Assembly (NCBI GenBank): GCA_025449845.1
Contig: JANWIP010000020.1
Location: 62,001 to 126,000 of the forward strand
Source: Solirubrobacteraceae bacterium
Lineage (GTDB): Bacteria > Actinomycetota > Thermoleophilia > Solirubrobacterales > Solirubrobacteraceae
Length of the DNA: 64,000 bases
Direction: 5' to 3'
Shown: positions 54,141-63,227 of the stretch, one piece after another
How positions within the stretch are numbered: position 1 is the first letter of the stretch
How the letters are laid out: every line of letters starts with the position of its first letter
Notes under the pieces: model-generated
Told to the model about the DNA's origin: nothing
Seen by the model: only the letters and a program-made list of their open reading frames with translations
The model's database searches: none
Position numbers and translations under genes: made by a program

Positions 54141-54905
54141 ATGAGTACGACGCCAGCAATGCCCGCAACCAAACCGCCCTTTTCCAAGGGCCAGGTCAAT
54201 CGCGCTGGCAAGCTGCTCCTCGATGCGCGAAACACGACGCGACAGGAAGGCACCGATCGAGCGAGCGAGAAGTTCGGTGGCGCGAAGATCGTCAAGGCGT
54301 CCGATGCCGTGGCGTGGTGGCGGACGCTCCATGGCAGACCGCTGTCCAGCGTCGCCGCGAATCTGCGCTACCACGTAAGCAGAGAGGGCGGCCAGGTTGG
54401 TGGCCAGATCGAGGTCGCGCAGCGTTTGAAGCGGCACGACACGATGATCGACAAGCTTTCGCGCGAGCCTACGATGCAGGTCACGCAGATGCAGGACATT
54501 GGTGGCGTCCGCGCCGTGCTGCCGAGCTTGCGTCACGTCTACGCCCTGACTCGTCGCCTGCGCAAGTCATGGACGGTCATCAAAGTCAGGGATTACATCG
54601 CCGAGCCGAAGACCTCGGGATACCGAGCGCTACATCTGATCGTGAAACGCAGTGGCTATCCGGTTGAGGTTCAGCTCCGCACCGTCCGGCAGCACGCATG
54701 GGCCAACCTGGTCGAGGAGGACGGCAGAGAGATGGGAGTCGGATTGAAGTTCGGAGTCGGGGCAGGCGAGATCCATGCCTACTACCTGGCCCTCTCCGAG
54801 GTCCTCGCGCTCATCGACCAGGGCGAGTGTCCACCCGACGAGTTGCAGGCCGCCATCATGGAGCGCTATGCCATTATCAAAGACATCCTGCCCAGCGACG
54901 AGTAA
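54141..54905 (+). CDS. RelA/SpoT nucleotidyltransferase-domain small alarmone synthetase-like protein (toxSAS candidate)
   Basis: RLKRHDTMIDKLSREPTMQVTQMQDIGGVRAVLPS...WTVIKVRDYIAEPKTSGYRALHLIVKRSGYPVEVQLRTVRQHAWANLVEE. Confidence 0.88.
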   Translation: MSTTPAMPATKPPFSKGQVNRAGKLLLDARNTTRQEGTDRASEKFGGAKIVKASDAVAWWRTLHGRPLSSVAANLRYHVSREGGQVGGQIEVAQRLKRHDTMIDKLSREPTMQVTQMQDIGGVRAVLPSLRHVYALTRRLRKSWTVIKVRDYIAEPKTSGYRALHLIVKRSGYPVEVQLRTVRQHAWANLVEEDGREMGVGLKFGVGAGEIHAYYLALSEVLALIDQGECPPDELQAAIMERYAIIKDILPSDE

Positions 54906-54907
54906 AC

Positions 54908-55228
54908 ATGAACCCACCCATGAGCCCCGCCGACATCAAGCACTTCCTCATCATCTACGACATCAAGGCCCGCCACGCCGACGTTCGTCCTCTCGGCACG
55001 GACTACGACGCAGCACAGGCGGCATACGATCAAGTCGAGCGTGAAACTCGCGACCGCTCCGACCTCGACATCGTTCTGCTCAGCGCCGATTCACTGGCGA
55101 CGATAAAGCGCACCCACTCCAGCTACTTTCACTCCCGCAAGTCCTTCGAGGCGCTTTTACCCGCCGGGGTCCGTGCCGCTCGCACTCGCCAACCACGGCG
55201 GACCCTCACGGGCCACGGCAGCGTGTAG
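54908..55228 (+). CDS. Small partner protein of the RelA/SpoT-like gene (antitoxin candidate)
   Basis: MNPPMSPADIKHFLIIYDIKARHADVRPLGTDYDAAQAAYDQVERETRDRSDLDIVLLSADSLATIKRTHSSYF; starts next to the upstream stop codon. Confidence 0.6.
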   Translation: MNPPMSPADIKHFLIIYDIKARHADVRPLGTDYDAAQAAYDQVERETRDRSDLDIVLLSADSLATIKRTHSSYFHSRKSFEALLPAGVRAARTRQPRRTLTGHGSV

Positions 55229-55401
55229 CGACTCAGCCGGGGGCGATTATGAGCCCTTGTCGGAGCGTTTGATTGGGCAGCAATGGGCGGTGGATTCATC
55301 CACCAGCCGCCAGTGCCCAAACGATCTCCCCGTCGGCCGCCGCCCCGTGGTCGCCTTCGTGGGGGCGTAGATTGCGCGGTATCCTGACAGGAAAATAACG
55401 T

Positions 55402-55790
55402 TCAGGTTGCCACCGCCTCCTGTAGCGTGACGGTGTGTCCGAGCGCTTCGAGCTGGGTGACGAGGCGTTTGGTTGTGCGTTCGGGGTCGCGTTTGCGGAA
55501 GTAGTCGCCGCCGAGGTCGTTGTAGAGCTCGCCGGTGCTGAGCATGTGCCAGCAGGCGCACAGGATGGAGTGCTTGACAGCGCCGAGCGCCTTCTTGTGG
55601 CCGCGGCGGGGCTTCAGGCGGGCGTATTGCGCTGCGAGGTAGACGTCTTTGGTGCGGATCGCGGCCAGCGCGGACTCCTCGAGTGTCCAGTCGAGCCACT
55701 TGGAGCCCTTGCGGGTCTTTCCCGAGCGGCGTCTGCCGGCTGACTGGTGCAAACGACGCGGGGCAGGTGAGGCCCGATGACCAACAGGGC
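55402..55790 (-). pseudogene. IS110-family transposase C-terminal remnant
   Basis: HQSAGRRRSGKTRKGSKWLDWTLEESALAAIRTKDVYLAAQYARLKPRRGHKKALGAVKHSILCACWHMLSTGELYNDLGGDYFRKRDPERTTKRLVTQLEALGHTVTL; N-terminal half absent. Confidence 0.82.
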
Positions 55791-56073
55791 ACCGAAGGGC
55801 GAAGTGGTCCGCAACCCGACGTGCGGCGCGGCATCTGGCAGCCGCACACAACAGAAGCGCCACCTGAGGCGCCGCAAGACCTCGGCTTTCGCGAGTTCGT
55901 CTCCGCTTGGTTCGAGGCGATCCGTGGCGAGCGATCGGTGGCGACTGCGGCTGCTTCGAGGGCGCCCATCTGGCAGTAGATGGCAGTGGGCTCGAATTGA
56001 CGCCCCCGAGCCGAGGGTCGCGGCGAACGCCTGAGACAGAGAATGGCTTGATTGCAGGCCACTTCGCCCCCCA

Positions 56074-56145
56074 TGCCCCCGCCAGGAGTCGAACCTGGAT
56101 CTACCGCTTAGGAGGCGGTCGTCTTATCCATTGGACTACGAGGGC
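56074..56145 (-). tRNA. tRNA-Arg (CCT)
   Basis: Reverse strand GCCCTCGTAGTCCAATGGATAAGACGACCGCCTCCTAAGCGGTAGATCCAGGTTCGACTCCTGGCGGGGGCA; loop CTCCTAA. Confidence 0.93.
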
Positions 56146-56290
56146 GCAACCCGCTAAACCGGGTCGAACTAAGGCTACCGGCGCACACCCCAGCCCCGGA
56201 GCGCGGGGTCCCTGCGCGAGGCCCCACCCAGGCCGACAACATCCGTCCCCGCAAGGCCAAGGCGTCCACAGCGAAGCCTAAGCTCACAAC

Positions 56291-56656
56291 GTGAACGCCG
56301 TCTCTACAGCCCTGCGCCTAGGCTCGCGCATCGCCTGCCTGATCGTGCTGATCTCCTTCGCACTGTTCGTGATCGACCAGGCAGGCAACGCCTCGGCGCA
56401 CCAGCAGAACGAAGTCAACGCAAGCGCACCGGCCGGCACCGCGCCGCCCCCCAAGTCGACGAGCAAGAAGAAGCACGACAGCGAAATACGCACGACGATC
56501 GATGAAGCGTCGTCAACGATCACCTCGCCTTTCGAAGGCGCCGTGGCAGGAGTGCACAACGAATGGGCAAACCGCGGCGCGCTCTTAGTGCTGGCGCTGC
56601 TGGTGTACGGCTTCGGCGTGGGCTACCTGGCCCGCATGCTGCGAGTGCGCGTCTAA
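56291..56656 (+). CDS. Small two-TM membrane protein, hypothetical
   Basis: RIACLIVLISFALFVIDQAG and ALLVLALLVYGFGVGYLA hydrophobic segments. Confidence 0.65.
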   Translation: MNAVSTALRLGSRIACLIVLISFALFVIDQAGNASAHQQNEVNASAPAGTAPPPKSTSKKKHDSEIRTTIDEASSTITSPFEGAVAGVHNEWANRGALLVLALLVYGFGVGYLARMLRVRV

Positions 56657-56724
56657 AACCGCCCTAGACCATGCACAAACCGGCCACCACGGCCGCCTGT
56701 GGCGGCCTCCTCAAAACAAAACGC

Positions 56725-57690
56725 CTAAGGCCCAGCGTTGCCGTGAACCGTGTGGCTGCCGCCGCCGCTCTCGAAGTAGACATCGACAGGCGTGCCCAAC
56801 TGGACCCAGCCATAGATCGAAGAGGCATCCGGGACGGGCACACGCAGACAGCCATGGCTGGCGGCATAAGTGGGCACTTCGGCATACCCATGAATGGCGT
56901 AACCGCGGATGAAATAGTTGGCATCGACCATGCCCTTGGCATTGGTGCCGGGCGTCTGGGAATACACGCGAAAGCGCCCAATGACGGTCGGCGTTGAAGG
57001 CTTGCCCGAGCTCATGGTGTAGATGCGCCGCACCTTGCCCCCGGCATCGATCTCGGCCAGCACCTGCCGGGTCAGATCGGCCTCGACGTGGCGCCCATCG
57101 GAGCGATAGCGCACATGGAACTGCCCCGCGCCGCGCTGAAGCAGATGGAACATCGCGGCGTTCGTGCTGGTGATGCGCTCAAGTCCAGTGAGCTTGCGGT
57201 AGGCCACCACGGCGCGGCCGGTGGCTTCGCCGTAGTTGCCGTCGACGGGAACGGCGAAGTGCAGCGCGCTGAGCTGCTCCTGCAGCAGCTGCACCGCCGG
57301 CCCGCTGGCCCCTTCGTGCATCGTGGCACTGACAATGCGCACGGCGCCGGTACTAGCGGAGAAGGCCCCCTGCTCGGCGCTGGCCGCGTGCGCCGCGCTC
57401 ATCTTGATAACGCCGGTGGCCGAGCTGGCATAGGAGATGTGGAACTGCCCAGCGCCATTACCAACGGGGGTGACGGAGACGGTGCGCGAAAACACCTCGC
57501 GCCCGTTGCGCGCAAAGCGCACGACTACCTTCTGGTGCGCCACGTAGGGCAGAACGATGCCGCGCACGACGACGCTCTCGCCGGTCAGGGCGAAGCGCGG
57601 GTGACCGTGGGCACGCTGTACGGCAAGCGTCAGGTGCCCCACGACGGGAGCGGGCCTCACAGGCGGAGGCGGAGGGGCGGCGACGATCAT
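56725..57690 (-). CDS. L,D-transpeptidase with peptidoglycan-binding domain
   Basis: GPAVQLLQEQLSALHFAVPVDGNYGEATGRAVVAYRK; YFIRGYAIHGYAEVPTYAASHGCLRVPVPDA (HGxx..SHGCLR). Confidence 0.93.
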   Translation of the reverse strand: MIVAAPPPPPVRPAPVVGHLTLAVQRAHGHPRFALTGESVVVRGIVLPYVAHQKVVVRFARNGREVFSRTVSVTPVGNGAGQFHISYASSATGVIKMSAAHAASAEQGAFSASTGAVRIVSATMHEGASGPAVQLLQEQLSALHFAVPVDGNYGEATGRAVVAYRKLTGLERITSTNAAMFHLLQRGAGQFHVRYRSDGRHVEADLTRQVLAEIDAGGKVRRIYTMSSGKPSTPTVIGRFRVYSQTPGTNAKGMVDANYFIRGYAIHGYAEVPTYAASHGCLRVPVPDASSIYGWVQLGTPVDVYFESGGGSHTVHGNAGP

Positions 57691-57701
57691 TCCCCTAGAT
57701 C

Positions 57702-58550
57702 CTATGTGCCCGCGGCGACGGCAGACGAAGCAAGGGCGCCAGCAGGGGGCGGATCGCCGATGACGCCAGCGCGTCGCAGCAGCAACCCCAACGCAGCGAT
57801 GGTGGCAAGCGCGGCGAACATCAGCAGCACGGTCTGCCCCGCGTCCCAGCCCTCAAGCGCACCGAAGGCGATCGAGTTGTTGACGGCGTGGGTGGCGATG
57901 CAGGGGTAGAGCGAGCCAGTGAAGCGATACAGCAGGCATAGCGCAAACCCCAGGAAGGCCAGCGGCACGAGATCCACAATGGGGGCGGAGCCGGCATGCA
58001 CGCCGCCGAAGACGAGCCCGGTGAGCACCGCCGCCAGGAACCACCCATGCCAGTTGGAGAGGGCCGCGAAGAAATAGCCGCGAAACAGCACCTCCTCACA
58101 GATAGGCGCCACGATGCAGGTGAGCGCGGCGCTGGCGAGCAGCAGCAGCGTGCTTTCGTTGGCCCCTAGCTGTTCGAGCAGCTTCTCCTTGGTGCTGACT
58201 TCCACGGCGCTCGACCAGATTTCGGTGAAGACGAGAAAGATGAGGACCGTCCCGACGACGGCCCCCACGGCACGCCAGCGACGCGTGGGGCGCAGGCCGA
58301 GCTGCCAGGCCGCAACGGTGCGCCCCCCGAGCTGGGCAAAGATCACGGCGGCCGCCACAAAGGCGAGGTCCTGAATGGCGGTGTCGGCGATCTCAAGGCC
58401 AGAAGGCAGCTTGGAGGCATCGATCTTCACGCCGAAGAAGAGCGCCGCGGGAATATCCACGATGAGCCCGCCCACGGCCGCGAGCACCACGCCGGCGAAG
58501 AGCGCGGCGGGAGCCGTCCAAGGACGCCATGAGCTTGGGCCGGATTGCAT
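57702..58550 (-). CDS. CPBP-family intramembrane metalloprotease
   Basis: VAPICEEVLFRGYFFAAL (EExxxR); GLVFGGVHAG. Confidence 0.9.
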   Translation of the reverse strand: MQSGPSSWRPWTAPAALFAGVVLAAVGGLIVDIPAALFFGVKIDASKLPSGLEIADTAIQDLAFVAAAVIFAQLGGRTVAAWQLGLRPTRRWRAVGAVVGTVLIFLVFTEIWSSAVEVSTKEKLLEQLGANESTLLLLASAALTCIVAPICEEVLFRGYFFAALSNWHGWFLAAVLTGLVFGGVHAGSAPIVDLVPLAFLGFALCLLYRFTGSLYPCIATHAVNNSIAFGALEGWDAGQTVLLMFAALATIAALGLLLRRAGVIGDPPPAGALASSAVAAGT

Positions 58551-58552
58551 AG

Positions 58553-59254
58553 TCAGATCATGGCGGGCAGTTCGGCGAGCGAGGAGAGGGTGGCCACCCC
58601 CACAGGCGCGTCGGCCACATCCTGGCGGCACAAGAGCACCGGCAGCACGCCGGCGGCACGCGCCCCAAGTACATCGAGTCGAGCGTCATCTCCCACGTGC
58701 AAGGCTTCCCGTGGCGAGACCCCCAACAGGTCAAGCGCCGCACGGAAGACCTCGGGCGCAGGCTTGGCAGCGCCCACCTGCGCGGAGGTGATGACGGCAT
58801 CGAAGCACCCCCCGAGCCCCAGACCCTGCAGCGTAGGGGCGAGCGAGACATCCCAATTGCTGACGACCACCAAGCTAAGGCCGCGGGCGCGCAGGAGTGT
58901 CAACGCGGAGAGCACATCGGCATAGGCGCTGAAGCGCAGCGAATCAAGCATGGCCGCCATGACCTGGCGCAAAGAGAGAGCGCGAGCGGCGTGCGGCGGC
59001 AGCGAGGCATAGAGCACCTCGGCGCAGCGCCGGCGCAGCGCAGCCAGGCTCGCGGCGTCGCGCCCCTGAAGATGATGCGCGCGGTAGTAGTGCATCTCGG
59101 CGGTGAATGCCCACTCCGCCTGCTCGGTGCTCAACTCGATGCGGTAGTCCCGCCAGAGCCCGGCGGCCAACGCCTCCCACGGCGGCGCCAAGGCCACCAG
59201 GGTCCCCAGCCCGTCGAGCAGAACCGCGCGTAGCTTCAGGCCACCCAATGCCAT
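58553..59254 (-). CDS. HAD-family hydrolase
   Basis: AVLLDGLGTLV; LSLVVVSNWDVSLAPTL; GAAKPAPEVFRAALDLLGVSPREALHVGDDARLDVLGARAAGV. Confidence 0.88.
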   Translation of the reverse strand: MALGGLKLRAVLLDGLGTLVALAPPWEALAAGLWRDYRIELSTEQAEWAFTAEMHYYRAHHLQGRDAASLAALRRRCAEVLYASLPPHAARALSLRQVMAAMLDSLRFSAYADVLSALTLLRARGLSLVVVSNWDVSLAPTLQGLGLGGCFDAVITSAQVGAAKPAPEVFRAALDLLGVSPREALHVGDDARLDVLGARAAGVLPVLLCRQDVADAPVGVATLSSLAELPAMI

Positions 59255-60693
59255 GTTGAGAACTGTGCCACGAAGAGCGCCATGAGCAAGGCGCTGAGCG
59301 CAAGCGCGGCAATCGCGAGACGCCGCCGGGGAGCCAGCCAGGCGGCCGCCCAGATGCTCAAGGGAAAGAGCACGACGAGAAAGCGCGGCAGCGACATCAA
59401 AGGCTGAGAGGCCACGGGCGTTGAGAGCGGCAGCGCAAGCGCCGCCAACAGATAGACGCTGTAGGCAATAGGCAGCCGCCGCCAAACACCCACGAGCGCA
59501 GGCAGCGCGAGCAGCAGGAACGCGAGCAGCAGGACGTTATGCCCAGCGGCGATCATGGGGCTGCCCTGAGAAGGCGCGAAGTAGACGTGATGACTCTGTC
59601 CCGAGAGCAGCTGGCGCAGACCGTCAAACCCGGCGCGAAGCCCATCCCAGACGCCCACGAAAGGCCCGGCAAAGTGCCGGTTCCAGACGTCCTGGGCATG
59701 AAAAGGCAGCAGCGCATCCCCGCCGGAGAGCCCCAGGTAGGCCATGTAGACAGCGGCGCCCAGCGGCACGAGCGCCAGCCAGAGAGCATCCGCCCGCAAG
59801 CGATAGCGACGCACCGCCCCCGCCAGGTCGGGCGGGCGGTCCTCGCGAGGACCGTGCAGATAGAGCAGCAGCGCGGGCAGCAGCAGCAGCACGCCGGCGC
59901 TGCGCGTGGCGGCGGCGAGCGCGCCCAGCACCCCGACCCACATCCAGCGCCCGTGGCGGGCAGACCAGAAGAGCCCGACTGAAAGCGCGAGATAGAGCGA
60001 CTCCGTATAGACGGCGGAGAGGAAGAAGGCCATCGGCGCAAAGGCGGTCAAGAGCACCGAGAGCCGCGCCACGGAGGGACCGAGCTCAAGCGTGGCAAGA
60101 CGATGGATGCCGTACAGGGCGAGCGCGAAAGCAACCAGCGAAATGAGCACGCCGGCAAGCACGGGCGGCAGCCCGAGATCCGAGAACCCCCTGATCCCCA
60201 GCGGGTAGAGCGGAAAGAAGGCAGTGCGAGAAGCGGTGAAGGACCCCAGATCGGGCCGATAGCCGTAGTGCGCGATGACGAGGTACCAGGAGGCATCCCA
60301 ACGGGCCGCGGGGCCGGCCAGCAGGTCGCCGAGCGGCCCAAAACCACGCGTGACGCCCGGAGGATTGAAGGCGCCCCGCACGGGCCCCCAACCAAAGCTG
60401 AGCAGCGTGCCGGCGCCGGCGGCCCAGACCAGCAGCCGCGACCACCAGAGCGCCTGCCAAGCGTCGCGTACGGCAGTCATGCGTGCGGGATCGGCGCGTA
60501 GTCGCGCAAGCCAACGCCCAGATGCAGAGACATCGGTAAAAACAGCAGGGAGGGGGAGGGGGCCGCGCTCTGCGGCGCCAGCGGTCTCTCCGGGCGGTCC
60601 AGGCGCGGTGTGTTCTAACGCGCGGGGCCGCGCGGTGAGGTCAGAGACTGCCCCGCCATCTACGACAGCGAACTCGGCGGTATCGGGGTTCAT
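59236..60693 (-). CDS. PIG-V-like/GT-C mannosyltransferase family membrane protein
   Basis: RWDASWYLVIAHYGYRPD; SRTAFFPLYPLGIRGFSDLG; FFLSAVYTESLYLALSVGLFWSARHGRW. Confidence 0.85.
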   Translation of the reverse strand: MNPDTAEFAVVDGGAVSDLTARPRALEHTAPGPPGETAGAAERGPLPLPAVFTDVSASGRWLARLRADPARMTAVRDAWQALWWSRLLVWAAGAGTLLSFGWGPVRGAFNPPGVTRGFGPLGDLLAGPAARWDASWYLVIAHYGYRPDLGSFTASRTAFFPLYPLGIRGFSDLGLPPVLAGVLISLVAFALALYGIHRLATLELGPSVARLSVLLTAFAPMAFFLSAVYTESLYLALSVGLFWSARHGRWMWVGVLGALAAATRSAGVLLLLPALLLYLHGPREDRPPDLAGAVRRYRLRADALWLALVPLGAAVYMAYLGLSGGDALLPFHAQDVWNRHFAGPFVGVWDGLRAGFDGLRQLLSGQSHHVYFAPSQGSPMIAAGHNVLLLAFLLLALPALVGVWRRLPIAYSVYLLAALALPLSTPVASQPLMSLPRFLVVLFPLSIWAAAWLAPRRRLAIAALALSALLMALFVAQFSTWHWVA

Positions 60694-60746
60694 GGGTGCA
60701 AGCGGCAGGAAATCACACATTGAAGCGGTAATCTCGAATACCACCT

Positions 60747-62906
60747 ATGTCTCGACAGGCCAGAGAGCGCCGACGGCGCCATAACCGCGGCGGCCCGACG
60801 CGGATGCTGATGATCGGCTTCGGCGTGGTGGCGAGCATGCTGGTGGTGGGCACGATCGCGGCGGTGGCCTTCGTGATCTCGGTGGCGAACTCCTCGCCGC
60901 CGCTGTCGGATCTGCACCCGATCGTCAGCGGCGCGTCCTCGCAGGTGTTCGCGGCGAATGGCGAACGCCTGGGCTATATCCAGTCCGATGCGCTACGCAC
61001 CCCGATCACCTGGGGACAGATGCCGCACTACCTGAGCGAGGCGACGGTGGCCATCGAGGACCAGCGCTTCTATCAGAACAATGGCGTCGACCTGACGGGC
61101 ATCTTCCGCTCGGCGGTGAAGGACGTCGTGAACGGGCAGACGCTGCAGGGTGCTTCGACGATCACGATGCAGCTGGTGCGCAACCTGTACCTGGGCAACG
61201 ATCTGCACACCTTCAAACAGAAGATCGACGAGGCGAAGCTGGCGATCGAATACAACAAGAATCACAGCAAGCGCGCGATCCTGACGGGCTACCTGAACAG
61301 CGTGGCATACGGCACGGTGGGCGGCCAGACGGCGATCGGGGTGCAGGCAGCCTCGCGCATCTTCTTCGACAAGTCCGCCTCGCAGCTGAACCTGGCGCAG
61401 TCGGCGCTGCTGGCGGGACTGCCGCAGGCGCCGTCGCAGTACAACCCGTTCCTGTATCCACAGGCAGCGCGCGAGCGACGCAACGAGGTGCTGGCGAAGA
61501 TGGCGGAACTGCACTACATCAGCCCCCATCTGGCGGCGCGGGAGGAGCGCAAACCGCTGGGAGTGAAGCACAGCACCTATTACTCACAGCGCCGCGAGAA
61601 TTTCTTCTTCGAATACGTACGTGAGCAGCTGGACCACCGCTATGGGCGGGCGAAGGTGGAGCAAGGCGGACTGAAGGTCTATACGACGATTGATCTGAAT
61701 ATGCAGCGTTTGGCGCGTAAGGCGATCGCGAATGTTCTCAACCAGCCAGAAGACCCAGCGTCGGCGATCGTGACGATTAATCCCAACAACGGACACATCG
61801 AAGCGATGGCTGAGAGTCAGAGCTACGAGCAGAGCCAGTACAACCTGGCCGCGGACGGCCACCGTCAGCCGGGCTCGACATTCAAGGCGATCGTCTTGGC
61901 CGACGCGCTTACGCGGGGAATTGACCCGAACAGCACCTACTACGTGTCGCATACGCTGGCGCCCGGATGGCTGCCGGGATATCCGACCTATGAAGTGAAG
62001 ACCTTCGAGGGAACTTCGCTGAATCGTTCGATCAACCTGGTGCAGGCAACGCTGGCCTCGGACAACACCGTGTATGCGCAGCTGGCGGCGGATTTGGGCG
62101 AGGACACGATCACGAAGATGGCCTACAAGCTGGGGGTCAAAACGCACTTGGAAGGCAATGCGGGGCAGGCGCTTGGGGGCATAAAGGTCGGGGTCACGCC
62201 GCTGGAGATGGCCAACGTATACGCGACGCTGGCCGATGGCGGCCTGCGCAATACGCCGGTGGCGATCACGAAGGTGGTATTCGCGGACGGTCACGTTGAC
62301 AGCAATTGGGGCCGCGATCACCGCGTGCGTGCGATTTCCAGCGCCGTCGCCGCGGAGGAGACGAAGATTCTGGAGGAAAACGTGCAGAGCGGCACGGCCG
62401 TCAATTCGGCGATCGGCTGCCCCACGGCAGCCAAGACGGGGACCACCAGCGAACTTGCGGACGCGTGGCTTGACGGCTACACCCCGCGGTACTCGACAGT
62501 CGTGTGGATGGGTTATCCGAACCGGCGGGTGCCGATGACCGACGTCCACGGCGAAGCCCAGCAGGGTGGTCGCCTGCCGGCCCATATCTGGCACGCCTAC
62601 ATGACCGAAGTGGTAGGCAATAACTGCGTGCCGTTCCCGACTTCAAGCGAATCGCTCGCCTATCAGCCGTTCTTCGGCAAGTACGCATCGACGGGCAAAG
62701 CTGTGGAATCGAGCGGCAACGAAGAAGAATCGTCTTCGAGCGCCAAGAAGGAAAAGTCAAAGGGCACCCACGCCGAACCAACTCACCCGGAAACCGAACC
62801 CAAGCATCCCGCCGGGAACGAAGCCCCCAACGCCCCGGCGCCACAGGTGCACGAACAGACACCGCAGGCGGGCGCGGGCGGCGGCACCACGGCCCCCCAC
62901 GGCTGA
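60747..62906 (+). CDS. Bifunctional class A penicillin-binding protein
   Basis: [86 protein letters not shown]. Confidence 0.95.
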   Translation: MSRQARERRRRHNRGGPTRMLMIGFGVVASMLVVGTIAAVAFVISVANSSPPLSDLHPIVSGASSQVFAANGERLGYIQSDALRTPITWGQMPHYLSEATVAIEDQRFYQNNGVDLTGIFRSAVKDVVNGQTLQGASTITMQLVRNLYLGNDLHTFKQKIDEAKLAIEYNKNHSKRAILTGYLNSVAYGTVGGQTAIGVQAASRIFFDKSASQLNLAQSALLAGLPQAPSQYNPFLYPQAARERRNEVLAKMAELHYISPHLAAREERKPLGVKHSTYYSQRRENFFFEYVREQLDHRYGRAKVEQGGLKVYTTIDLNMQRLARKAIANVLNQPEDPASAIVTINPNNGHIEAMAESQSYEQSQYNLAADGHRQPGSTFKAIVLADALTRGIDPNSTYYVSHTLAPGWLPGYPTYEVKTFEGTSLNRSINLVQATLASDNTVYAQLAADLGEDTITKMAYKLGVKTHLEGNAGQALGGIKVGVTPLEMANVYATLADGGLRNTPVAITKVVFADGHVDSNWGRDHRVRAISSAVAAEETKILEENVQSGTAVNSAIGCPTAAKTGTTSELADAWLDGYTPRYSTVVWMGYPNRRVPMTDVHGEAQQGGRLPAHIWHAYMTEVVGNNCVPFPTSSESLAYQPFFGKYASTGKAVESSGNEEESSSSAKKEKSKGTHAEPTHPETEPKHPAGNEAPNAPAPQVHEQTPQAGAGGGTTAPHG

Positions 62907-62953
62907 CACTGGTAGTTTGGACTGCGGAAACCCGCAAAGAATGGGATTGGCAC

Positions 62954-63172
62954 GTGGCAAAGGAAGACAAGGTTGAATTCGAGGGCGAGGTGATCGAGGC
63001 GCTGCCGAACGCGATGTTTCGCGTGAAGCTCGACAACGATCACGTAGTGCTGGGGCACGTGGCGGGAAAGATGCGCCGCTTCCGGATCAGGATCCTGCCG
63101 GGCGATCGGGTACGGTGCGAGCTCTCGCCGTATGACCTGGATCGCGCCCGGATCGTCTACCGGCATCGCTAG
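62954..63172 (+). CDS. infA: Translation initiation factor IF-1
   Basis: [75 protein letters not shown] start. Confidence 0.95.
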   Translation: MAKEDKVEFEGEVIEALPNAMFRVKLDNDHVVLGHVAGKMRRFRIRILPGDRVRCELSPYDLDRARIVYRHR

Positions 63173-63227
63173 AACCAACCGCTCTGGACTGGGTCCCCCA
63201 CCCACCCCAGACATCGCCAAGTAGGTT

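Larger units (their letters stand above)
54087..56101. mobile_element. ~2.0-kb tRNA-Arg-associated mini-island bounded by direct repeats
   Basis: attL/attR direct repeats of the tRNA 3' end flank a RelA/SpoT-like gene, small gene and IS110 remnant; no integrase recognised inside. Confidence 0.72.

Noticed and set aside
61584-62594. 336-aa reverse ORF opposite the PBP
   Set aside because: Antisense shadow of a penicillin-binding protein with all expected motifs.
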